Positions 54,000 through 64,000 of a DNA stretch of 64,000 nt are shown in pieces; the first letter of the stretch is position 1, and each line of letters starts with the position of its first letter. The translations under genes and the position numbers were made by a program. Origin of the DNA: Metarhizium brunneum (lineage: Eukaryota > Ascomycota > Sordariomycetes > Hypocreales > Clavicipitaceae); the NCBI RefSeq assembly GCF_013426205.1, contig NC_089425.1:620001-684000 (forward strand). The letters are read 5' to 3'. The notes beneath the pieces are model-generated. The model searched no databases and was not told where the DNA came from. It saw only the letters and a list, made by a program, of their open reading frames with translations.

Positions 54000-55110
54000 T
54001 ATGTACCTCGCATCAAGGGCCAGCCTCGACGCAGGGTTCTGATGAGAGGGAAACTTGACAAACTTGCGAGATTGCGAGTCTCCAACAGGACGGTTTTATC
54101 ACTGGCGGTCCGTCCTTTTCTTTACAAAAGTATGCATGCACTGATTAGCTTAGGGCATCCTTATGTAGCAACACTTGAGACGCAGCAAGGGCAATGAATT
54201 AGGTTTTGTGAGTTTGAACCAGGATAGAGCGCCCGTTTGAGAATCCATCGCCGATCCAGGCCCTACATGTGACTTGATTTTCCGTTTCAGAAGATCATGT
54301 TCGCCATTCGGTGTCGTGCCTGCCGCGGCAGTCAAAGATCGGCACTTGCATGTGGGCATTTCGGACTTGTTTCGAATGTAGTCTCAATAGCCCAATTCAC
54401 TCTCCAACGCCATTATGGGCCGTCGGAACTATGTGGGTCAGGAGATTGTCGGGAATCTTTTGTACATCGCTGACATCTGGAGTATGGACTATCGGTTGCG
54501 GGTCTTTTTGGTGTTGCGGGTTGCGTTTCAAAGTCCATCTCAGGTAGCGGCCAGGATGGCTTGCGAAACAACGGACAACAGTAGCCCAAGGTAACAGCTC
54601 TTCGTTTCTTCTTTTCTTCCTTCATGATTCTACACATGGTTATAATGGCTATTGCATCTGTTCAGACCAGAATATTCATCTGCCGAATGGTGAGACCCGT
54701 GGCGTTCATCCGACGCCTTTATTATAGCTTAGTTATGCATAACTACCCCCTCTCCGGTACACCGTTTTGTACCGCTCGATTTATTAATTGTAACCTTGAA
54801 TATACGGTTTTGTAAACCCTGCTTTCTGCGGCAAATAAAGTAAAATGTGAACAGTGGTTTCGCTTCGCACCAAGATTCGAGACGAGGTTACTAGCCGTGT
54901 CCGCATCTTCGTCACACAAGATTGCGTGGGTGTAGTACTCACTCTGAACATTAATATAATTCTCAAAGAGCCTTCTCAGTTTCCTTGTCTAGGTCTAGGT
55001 CTTGCAGCAGCTGTTTCTTGGAAAGACTTTCCATAAACATGTTGACCATGCGCTCTGGCCTGGTGAGTTTTGGCTTCTTTTCACCACGAAACGGCCCCTA
55101 GATTTTTCAA
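54000..55110. other. Unassigned region
   Basis: No gene is supported; short frames occur on both strands. The first 200 bases would hold the promoter of the 53949 gene. Confidence 0.45.
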
Positions 55111-55129
55111 ACATGTTGACCATCGCATG

Positions 55130-55365
55130 ATAACCCCACAGAAAATTGCCTGGGTCCTTGGCACCCTCGGAGGACTACTTGATTCCCCGATCTATGCAGG
55201 GATATCTCTCCGACTTGACAAGATGCCTCGGCAATTAGCTCCCTCGGTAGATCGAGTCGTATCCAGTTCCATATTTCAATGCCGAACCCCTCAAGACATT
55301 CGGCAATGGCTCCATTTGTGTGACAGGGGATCTTGGCGTCATAGACGTTGACCTTTGATATGTTC
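55130..55365 (-). pseudogene. Fragment of a fungal NLR/peptidase-associated domain
   Basis: Minus-strand reading gives KVNVYDAKIPCHTN, IAECLEGFGIEIWNWIRLDL, then VGEISLHRSGNQVVLRG. The order I-E-x-W-x-W, L-D-L and S-G-N-x-V-L-R resembles a region shared by many large fungal proteins that combine ankyrin or subtilase domains. No longer frame joins it, so it is a scrap. The match is from memory of the pattern and is weak. Confidence 0.35.
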
Positions 55366-55399
55366 CTGACATCCTTCTAGCGTAACCAGTTCAGTATGT

Positions 55400-56505
55400 G
55401 CGTGAAGACGGTTTGACCCCGGCGAGATTCCGGTCTCGGTGGGCTGAGGGCTGGTTAGCTGCTGCCTATCTCACCATGTTTTGGGTCGCTAACCTACAAT
55501 TTAGACATGGCATCATAAGATTGCAAAATGAAGACGGTTAGTCCCTGTAGCTAGCTCTGGCCCCGTCTCGGGTTGCCGAAGCGGAACGCAGAAGACTTGG
55601 GCCAGAGTTGCTGGGAACAGTCACAATCTGCTCAGCATGACTTTGGCAAATGTGAAATGATTTGCTGTATTACCTTCTGTATTCTCGAGTGCATTGCTGT
55701 TTTCCCTTCTAGTTCATCTGCAAGGAGGGAGTCGAATGAGAAATCACTATATACGTAGGCCCATCTACTTATTTTGTTATTAAACCCGAGCACTGGCCAC
55801 CTGCGACCGATAAAGGTACACGACTTGAGCTATATTCCATAAACAACCGGTATTAGTCTGTTCAACCATGACCAACGACGACGTCGTTTGTCTCTATCCT
55901 GCTCCTTAAAGTCAGATTGGTGGACAGCTGCGGAGCAAGACGCAGGCCGAGCAAAAAATCTCATTCCAGAAAGGCCAAGTTGAACCTCGAAAGCAACCAT
56001 CGCCCTGCTTCATCACGGCTTTTTCTACTCTGAGAGCCCGGAGGCTACGCTTCTCATTCTTTACTTGCGGTTCGTGACGTCTGATACTGCAGCGAGGTTC
56101 ATCAAAGCTGGAATGAACCTTGCGTTTCGCCACGCCCATGGCGAAGACTCCCAGTGTATACTTGTCTACACATCATACCGGAGGACAAAAATCAAGCCGG
56201 GCGTTGACATCTGGAAGATCGCACACATGGGGAACGTCGAGCTGAGCGGTAGCCACGGGCCTGCAACGGCCAAAACCAGCGGCGGAATCAAGAGGGAGGG
56301 AGACAAGAAGATCGAGCACCTGATCCTCGTCACCGGCTATAAAAGGTTGGATGCGGGGAACTTTCTATAAATACAAAAAAGTCAGTGTGAGTTAGAGGCC
56401 CGAGGCAGCCCTCGCTCAGTGTCCCATCTCCGGCCTCGTGATGTCTTCTTTGTTGTTGTGTAACCGATATTGTCCCGAGCCCTTTGTTGAATGTTGACAG
56501 CGACA
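55400..56505. other. Unassigned region upstream of the NLR-like gene
   Basis: TATAAAAG at about 56337 and TATAAATAC at about 56367 are good TATA candidates for the gene to the right. Open frames at 55912-56139 (minus) and 56065-56370 (plus) show no known motif. Confidence 0.4.
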
Positions 56506-56508
56506 TAA

Positions 56509-59500
56509 AGCGCCCACGCTGTGCCTTTGAGAGACCCGGGCTGTGCGCCTTGTTTCATCATCCTGCCTTCAATCACCGTCATCTCGCACGCAGCTTCGTT
56601 ACGCCACCTACTGACAACCGCCCTCTCAGCTCCCCGCGAAAGCTGCAACGAGGATAACCATGGCTGTTCCATTGACCTTGTGAGTGAACCACTGTGAGAC
56701 CTGCCTAGGTACATATAGATTCGGCTAATCTAGTGGATAAAAAGTCTCGTGCTGGTAACGGGCGTCGCTGGAGACAGCGCTCTTCCGGATGGTGGCCTAG
56801 GCAATATGCATTCCTATCTATCACAGCACTTCCCGGCTGCCCACCGAATCGTCTTGAACACTGTCGAATCCTCTGCGGAAGACGTCATGATAACCGTGCC
56901 TGACTTGAGAAGCTCAGCCCGGAATCTATTGCAATCGCTTGATAGGAAAAAGGACAAGTTGGAAGGAGAAAGGGCAGTAGATGTGAAGAATCACGGAGAC
57001 GGTCCGAAGCAACAGGTACGAACCGTGGACACCCAACCAGGGCTGTGGCGCTCGAGTGAAGCACGTTGTGGGATTTTACTCTCTTCTAGGAGGTAATCCT
57101 TTCTAATGTTGGTGTTTCAGGGACCGAATATCCCTGCTCCCAAATTGGTATTTCTCTGCCATGATATTGGAGGATTTGTTGTAAAACAGGTATGAAGCTT
57201 ACATCGGAACTCTCGCTGAAGATTCTGACAGTGTACTCCCAGGCCCTTCTGTTGGCGAATTCAGAACCCTGCTTTGAATGGGTAGCACGCGCAACGGCTG
57301 CTGTGGTGAGACCTTGGCTCTGTATCATCTGTTGAGAACTCTGAATGTAACCTGTAAAATAGCTTTTCTTTGAGACGCCTCACACAGTGCCGACGCATCT
57401 GTCCTGGGAGCGCCTGATGGTGAGGATGCTTGGTCAGACAGAGTCTGTGTTGGATTTCGCCTCATTTATACGTTATTTGTCCGACTATGCGTCTCAACTC
57501 GAGACTGAATTTGAAGGAATTTCTGGGACTCATCATATGATAAACTTTCTGTCTCGTGAGAGTCATTATGCCGTGGTATGTTACCCTTTTGACTACCCGA
57601 GTCACTAGTTTACCAGATTACCAACAGCATAGGTCACCCGAGAGAACCTCCCGTGTCCAATCTACAGCTGTGATCAGATACACTGCTTGGATTGCGACCC
57701 AAAAGAGATGTGGAAGGTCAGCGACCAAGTCTCATGGGCTGACACAATCCGGCGCGTTATCAGTACCCATCTCAGTCTCGACAGCAAAGGCAGGTGCCTC
57801 ACGATGCCTTTCACGAAAGTTGTATAATTCTAACTACTCTTCTCAGACCCACGAGAAGTTACGCGCAGTTTCTCGACGTCTTTGGCGCGGCTGAGTCCAA
57901 GATTGCACCAGCTTGGAACGCCAGCACACCGCTCGATCCCGAGTGACTTCGCAAGATGGGCCACGTGGAAAGAGTATAATGACTGGGCTTCGCGCACAGA
58001 GAACCCGGTGCTTCACATCGTGGGACTACCTGGGACCGGGACATCGCTTTTTGCTACCCAAGTCACGAGCCACCTGCGAGAAGGTGGTAACCTTGTACTT
58101 TCCTATTCAGCATGTCATAGAACCAACCCGAGAAACTCGACGGCGAGTCTCTGGCATTCTTTCTGCCAACAAGCACTCCTATTGCCATCTTCATATCGTT
58201 CTACCACACCCCTTTGCTCATGGCTCAGTAAAGAGGGCATCTTCACCAAAGACACGTTCAGGGGCCTGCTGCGTTCGATACTGTCGGGCTGCGCCGGAAA
58301 AGCGACATTTTGTATCATCAACGGCCTTGACCACTATACCGCCGAGGCGCGGGACGAACTGCTCCGCGATCTCTGCGAGATGAGAACTTCATCTCAAGCC
58401 GAATTCAAGGTTCTTACTGTTGGCTCCGCCTCGCATGTGCAGTATGGGAAGCCCGGGTATCCGCTAGTAGTTTACTCGCAGGAACGAATACTAGCAGCTG
58501 GAGAGCTCGAGCGGCTTGCTAAGACAAGGATAAGAAGCATGGCTGCGGTTAACCCGGCTTGGAAGACCCTTGATCTTGAATCTGAACAAGTCAAAAGGCT
58601 GTGGACGGGATCCGCTACACTCTTTGAATTATGCCAGAAGATGGACTTTCTCGAAAAGGGCGAAACCTTGTCCACCACCGATGAGGCAATTGCCATGGTC
58701 GCCACTCTTCCCGCGGACTTTACAGTCTTCTTCAGAACGCTAGCGACTAAATATGACTTCTTACGTGATGGAGGCTTGGGCGCAGCGGTCTTGCCCTGGC
58801 TCACTCGTTCGGTACGGCCCATGACGGTGCCGGAGCTCGCGGTCTGTGCCGCTCTTGCTCGCACGAGCACTGAGACGCTCACATTGCAACACCTACAAAA
58901 GTCCATCCTATGGGACTTTCACAGGGACCTGGAGAATGAGCTTGGTCCCATCATCCGGATCTCGGGCGAGACGGTAGAAATGCGGCACCGCATCTACCAA
59001 GACCTCGTTCTCGCAGACTCCAACGCTCTAGGCAAGGCCAATGTGCATCTTGATATACTGACCACGTGTCTCATATACCTCAGGCAAATCAGCCCATCGT
59101 GGAAGCACGGCACAGAGTTTCGGCAAGAGCATAGACTGGCAGAATACGCGGCTCTTCACTGGCCGCAACATTACCATGAGGTTAGGGACAAAGCCACTGC
59201 AAAGCCGGTGGTGCTATCACTTCTCCAAAATGAGGAGCAATTCACCGTATGGCTGGACATATATTCTCACTATGCTACGCGATCCGCCGAAGAAGAGTCA
59301 TTCCCCAAGACACCGATTCAAGTAGCCGCGTACTTGGGATTGACCGAGGTGCTCTCCGAACTTGTAGCCAACTTGCATCCATCGAATGAAGATACGGAAC
59401 TATCAAAGGCCATGGAATACGCCGCAAGTAAGGGTCATGCGAATGTGATTCGACTTCTTGCCGAACTCGGCGTCAGAGCCGAGGGCGCGCTGCTCCGAGC

Positions 59501-62500
59501 TTCCTGGCTCGGCGACAACGCAACTGTGACTGAGCTGCTCAAAAGCCATCGTACATACATAAACTCCAGAGGCGGGCCGGACGGCTTCTACAACCCCCTT
59601 CTGCAAGCAGCCCGTTGTGGACATGTTGACAGCTTTGCGAAACTCCAATCTGAAGGGGCTGATACTAACGCTGTGGCAGCCCATACGAATCTCACTGCAC
59701 TGCACCTGGCGGCAAGGATTGGTCAACGGGCGATTGTTCAGATCCTGATTACCGCCAAAGTTCCCCTGGCGAGCGTCGATGAGCAGGGCTATGGTGCTCT
59801 TCACTACGCGGCAGAAGGGGGGTTCGAGGAAATTGTAAGATGTATGATCATTGCCGCAAATGACCCGGCAATACTGGCGGATGTATCACGGGTCTCGCAA
59901 GTGCTTCTAGCAAACGACCAGACAAGGGATTCGAATACCCCGCTGCATCTAGCAGCGTCGAATGGACATTTGAAGACTGTGGAAACACTACTTGAGATGA
60001 AAGCCGAGCCAGGCATCCTGAATGACCGCAAATACACGCCGCTCCATTGTGCTGCCGAAGGAGGGTTCCCGTCCGTGGTCAAGGCACTCCTTAAAGTTGG
60101 CACTGTAGCAGAGAATCAAGGGGAGCAGTCGACGATTGAGGTTCAGCCGTCGCCAGTCGAACTGGCTGTCAAGAACGGTCATCTTGGTACCGTGAGGGAG
60201 CTACGGAGCTCGCGCTTCTATGACGATAGCGAGGTTCTTTCCCTAGCATTCGCCACCGCATGCCGAGAGGGAACCAACGACTGTGCCTTGTACATCCTTC
60301 ATTGGTATAGCGAGGTCTCATTTGCCGGCGGACCATTGCTGGACGTAGACGGAAATACCGCGCTCCATCTCGCCGCACGGGACGGCAATGTGCGACTATT
60401 TCAGAAGCTTATGGATTCAAAATACGTCCCGATTGACTCCTTAAACAAGAAGGGATTGAGTCCCCTTCACATTGCTGCGTCTTCCGGGAGCCTTGCCATC
60501 ATACAGTTGTTCAAAGATGACTCGGCTCTCGGTGGCACAACGGCCAACGGAACAGGGAGGACGCTTCTCCATATAGCCGCAGAGGCGGGCTACCTCCACG
60601 TCGTTGAGTGGCTCCTAGACTACACATCACTGAAGAAAGAGACCGCCACGGCAGTTAAAGACACAGCCATAATGCTCGCGGCAGTGGGCAAGCACGAGCC
60701 AATCGTCAAGCTCTTGCTAGATTCCAAATATGCAGTACCGACTGGCAATCTCCTGCATGTAGCGGTGCTGAACAGTTGGAAAGACGTCACAAAGCTTTTG
60801 ACATCGTGTGACTTCTCTGTTCTCAACTGGATTGACGACACCACCAGTAACGCTGCCCTACACCTCGCAGTGGTGATTAAAAACCCGACATGGTAGAGGC
60901 GCTTTTAGCGGTCGGGGCTGATCCCAACCTTGGAAATAAGGAGGGTACTTGACGGTGCACCTACGCTTGACGTCGACCGGATCGATATGGATGGTCTGAC
61001 ACCTCTCCTGAGAGCATGCAAGGTAGCGTATGAGAGCGGACATGGTACCGCCAAGCTCGTCCGGGAGCTCTTGTCTAAGCGAAAAGCCGATATTAATCTG
61101 AATGCCAAATGTCCTTGTAGTGATGAAAAGTATGCGGGAATGACTCCCCTCCACCTGTCTGCGCTCATCCTTTCAGAAGCTGAGGAAAGCAAAGAGGACA
61201 TTACTGACGAGGAAGACAATATTTTCAGCCACGACAAGAGCATTGATGAAGAAAACAAGAGCCATGATAAAGCGAAGGATAAGCTGCAAGAAGAAAGCGA
61301 CGAACCGGACGACGAGCTCCTCAAGTTGCTCCTCGGCTTTGGAGCGGACCCTAACGCGAGGGATGCCACGGGCTCTACAGCTCTTGTGCTGGCTGCGGAA
61401 GCCGGACACATCAAGGCACTCCGTGCTTTGCTAGATCACAATGCCGACCCTAACGTCGGCAATACTAGAGAGACCACGGCGCTGCACCTTGCCGCTCAGT
61501 CTGGCCACGTCGCCTGCATCAATCTGCTTGTGAAGAAGGGTGCGAATATGGATGTAGCTAAAGTGGACGAAACGCCCAACCGCGGGCTTTGTGGTATTAC
61601 ACCACTGGTACTCGCGGTAGGCCTAGAGCGGCTCGGTGCCGCCAAGGCATTGTTTCGTCTCGGGGCAGATATCGGACGTGCCATACACATTGCCGCACTG
61701 TATGGCGAGTTGGACATTTTCAACGAGATACATGAAGGTTGCAAAAGACTTCCAGCCGAGGAGTATTTGAAGTTGTGTGAGCTAGCAATCCACGCAGCCA
61801 TCATGTCTAACAATGGAGGGCGCCTCGCCACGCTGCTCACCACGCCTGGCGTCAAAGCAACCGTGGCAGATGACGACGGGTGGACGCCGTTGCAATGCGC
61901 CAGGTCTTACGACCGTAAGGAGATGCAAGCACAAATTCTAGGCGCTGGCGCCACCGACGAGTCATCAGGTGAGATGAAGACACCTACTCAATGGCACCTG
62001 GACGACCGGCATGCCGCGCTCTCTCCAGGTATAGGGACAGAGCAGACCCCGCGAGTGAGAGACCCGAAGATTGTAGAGGTATTTGGTGAGTTTGTGCTTT
62101 GTAACGCCTCTCTGAACCTTGATCGCAAGCGCATTATTAACATATAATGGTTTAGCTAGCGTGGGAGACGTGATTGATTTAACGTGTGACTCGTATGGAG
62201 TAGCTGTGGCTCGAGCGAACCATTGTATCCCAGATGGCCAGGACTTTTTCTTCGAAATCAAGGTGCAGAAAGGCTGCAGAGATAAATACCAGTAAGTGAC
62301 ATCACATGCCTATTCCTTTAGTCGCACTCTAACGAACCAAAAGAACGCTCGGTATCGGTCTTTGCAGTGATATCGCTCCTCTGAATAGTGAGCTCAGCTT
62401 TGGACACCCGGCTGTCTCCTGTGGCTACTATGCTCGCAACGGGGAGGTGCGCGCAAGTGGTGTGCAGTCAACTGGATTTTTCAACCCGAGATGTTATGGT

Positions 62501-62833
62501 GAAGGGGACATTGTTGGATGCGGAGTGGATGCGAAGAAAGGAACCATTTACTTCACCAAAGGTAGACAGCGACTAGGTACGGCTTCATAACCCCTCCCCC
62601 CTCTCTGGACTGTGATCTAATCCCAGCTGAACGTGGCCGTAGAGGATGCTTTTCGCCACCCTCCCGGAAAGCTTTATCCGGCGGTCTTCGTCGACACTCG
62701 TCAGACTGGGGTACGCATATCTCTGAAGAGAATGTCGACACGGTTCGATACAAGCGAAGTCGAAGCGGAAGCCGTAAATACCACCAGCCTCCCCATGGAG
62801 AAGCAGTGCAAGAAAGTGACTTGGAAATATTAG
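56509..62833 (+). pseudogene. NLR-like gene: hydrolase-like, NACHT-like, ankyrin, SPRY
   Basis: Coding blocks in order: a hydrolase-like N-terminus (SLVLVTGVAGDSALPDGG, KLVFLCHDIGGFVVKQ) over exons ending at 57015, 57189, 57305 and about 57575; a NACHT-like region (FARWATWKEYNDW, HIVGLPGTGTSLFAT); about 15 ankyrin repeats (59280-62080); then a SPRY domain over exons to 62291, 62344-62576 and 62643-62833. Several introns are clean GT-AG of 50-105 bp. Such proteins act as immune or allorecognition receptors in fungi. Damage: frameshifts near 57668, 57944, and a pair near 60885 and 60935; and the Walker A lysine is Thr (PGTGTS for PGxGKS), so ATP binding is doubtful. The true start was not found. 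It could be a pseudogene, or carry sequencing errors. Confidence 0.7.
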
Positions 62834-63161
62834 AGGTACAGCAATCCGCAGGGGTAAAATCGCAGGCCAAGAGTTATCATGAAACGATAACTGTCGGACT
62901 CGAGGTCGTGTCGGGATTTCTCACGGGTATTTGGTACGCCATTTATCAGTGCGGAGACCGGTACACTGAAGACGTCGATTTTGAGAGATGTGAGGATCCA
63001 TCCAAGCCAAACCATGATCTTAAGCGACTGCCTCTGGGCTCGAAGAGAGATGGGAGCAACTGTAGACGATCTGATTGCAGAGGCCCCTGACTTGATATGA
63101 CATTGGCCCCGTAAATTGGCGGCATCTCTGATACATGTGTGCAGTAACAGTCCAACAAATG

Positions 63162-64000
63162 CTAGTACTTGATTTGTAACTGGTAAGCACTTGCCATAAT
63201 ATCCGCGGCGCGAGAGAATTTGTTTGTCCAACACCCCCGAATAATCTCACCGCCGAAAAGTCCCTCAACTTCGGGGAAAATGCCATCAGCAATGCGGCCA
63301 TCTACATATGCATCGTATTCCTCCATTTCTTCCACGGAAGTAAATTGGCCAGTGGTTGCACGAAACGGCCACCGACCCGTAATGATGGTATACAGGACAG
63401 ATCCAAGGGCGAAAATATCAACGGTATAGGTCGCTTCCCAGGCATCGTTCGGGTTAAAAAAGCCAGAGTTGGGAAGTTTTCCGCCGGAAAGCTGGAGGTC
63501 CTCGCAGGTTGATCCGCCAAAGTCGCAGAGGCACAAGTCGAGTGATAAGGGCAATGTGCCATAGACGAGGAAGTTTTCAGGTCTAAGATCGCTGTGTATC
63601 ACACCCTTGCTGTGGATAAACACGATAGAATCAATCGCCTGAATAAACCATCGATGGCGAAGGCTGGGTGCAATTTCGTTGCCATGCTGATGCAAGAAAG
63701 ACTGGAGATTTCCGTGACTGGCCTCCGCAAAGAGCAGCCCAGTCAGGAATTCGGTTCGTGAGCCTAGAAGTCTAGTACCATGGGGTCAATAAAACAAAAA
63801 CAAGCCGTGTGGAAATGAGCAACAGACCTGACAATCCTCGGATGTTTACCGAGCCTGCTAAGGATCTGCTCTTCGATGCTAAAGTATTGATCCACATTGT
63901 CTCGCTTTCGCAAAATATCATCTTCGCCTACCTTGACAGGGGCTTTCAGAATGATGCCTGGATGGAGACGGAAAAAGAGGGCAGTCGAGCCCGGGAAAGA
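63162..64000 (-). CDS. Protein kinase-like gene, 5' end beyond window
   Basis: Two exons are visible: 64000-63828 (continuing outside) and 63771-63162, with a 56-bp intron (GTCTGT donor, TACTAG acceptor) that preserves the frame. N-lobe features: GIILKAPVKVG (VAIK-like Lys), EEQILSRLGKHPRIV (alpha-C Glu). C-lobe: VIHSDLRPENFL (catalytic loop with HSD for HRD), LCDFGGS (DFG), DIFALGSVLYTIITGRWPF. The domain ends at 63162 with no extra C-terminal domain. It should phosphorylate Ser/Thr; fungi carry many such lineage-specific kinases. It faces the SPRY end of the NLR-like gene, 329 bp apart. All key residues visible are present. Confidence 0.85.

Noticed and set aside
60860..60945. Intron to explain the frame changes in the ankyrin region
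   Set aside because: The sequence in between codes for a good ankyrin segment (MVEALLAVGADPNLGNKEG) in a third frame, so paired frameshifts fit better.
62872..62892. 7-bp hairpin after the SPRY exon as a terminator
   Set aside because: Factor-independent hairpin terminators do not apply to RNA polymerase II genes, and a 7-bp stem is common by chance.

Overview
The window is nuclear DNA of a filamentous ascomycete (Pezizomycotina, most likely a Sordariomycete; a hypocrealean fungus would fit). The signs are short introns of about 41-72 bp with GTRAGT donors, CTAAC-like branch points and YAG acceptors; a DUF3435 tyrosine recombinase; a NACHT/ankyrin/SPRY NLR-like gene; a trypsin-type secreted protease; and about 11 kb of DNA turned almost pure A+T by repeat-induced point mutation (RIP). 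It is an accessory, transposon-dense compartment. No tRNA, rRNA or core housekeeping gene was recognised.

Layout. 1-3.3 kb: Helitron helicase debris around a small secreted cysteine-rich protein gene. 3.4-11.2 kb: an ankyrin-repeat/deaminase-like gene split by a complete, apparently very young Ty3/gypsy chromovirus (4472-11043). Its two 149-bp LTRs look identical, a 5-bp target duplication flanks it, gag and pol are open, and the junction carries a textbook -1 frameshift signal (GGGAAAC plus a 10-bp stem). 13.6-17.8 kb: three genes that may form one DNA transposon: a newly reconstructed 4-exon gene with two Cys/His modules, a divergent DDE integrase-type transposase, and a convergent Lys/Glu-rich gene broken at a 13-bp repeat. 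18.9-26.1 kb: wrecks of a MULE, a DUF3435 gene, a copia element and another transposase, with a membrane-anchor-less HMG-CoA reductase (one-base frameshift). 27.2-31.2 kb: an intact class I terpene synthase between Helitron fragments. 32.4-34.9 kb: an intact 5-exon DUF3435 tyrosine recombinase, the family of Starship captains, transcribed leftward. 35.3-46.6 kb: the RIP island, with three copies of one LTR-like block mutated to different degrees. 46.7-47.5 kb: a RIP-damaged second copy of the 11.2-11.9 kb segment. 48-54 kb: a Helitron N-terminal remnant, a 46-bp hairpin, a trypsin gene, a solo LTR and a secreted-protein gene. 56.5-62.8 kb: an NLR-like gene (hydrolase-like, degenerate NACHT, ankyrin, SPRY) with several frameshifts. 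63.2-64 kb: a protein kinase gene running off the window.

How it fits together. The HMG-CoA reductase and terpene synthase would supply and cyclise isoprenoid precursor, so they may be the remains of a terpene cluster. Both lie on the side into which the DUF3435 gene reads, which makes a Starship-like cargo arrangement possible but unproven because no element ends were found. RIP has been intense in one island while the gypsy element and DUF3435 gene are unmutated, so these insertions differ greatly in age or in exposure to RIP.
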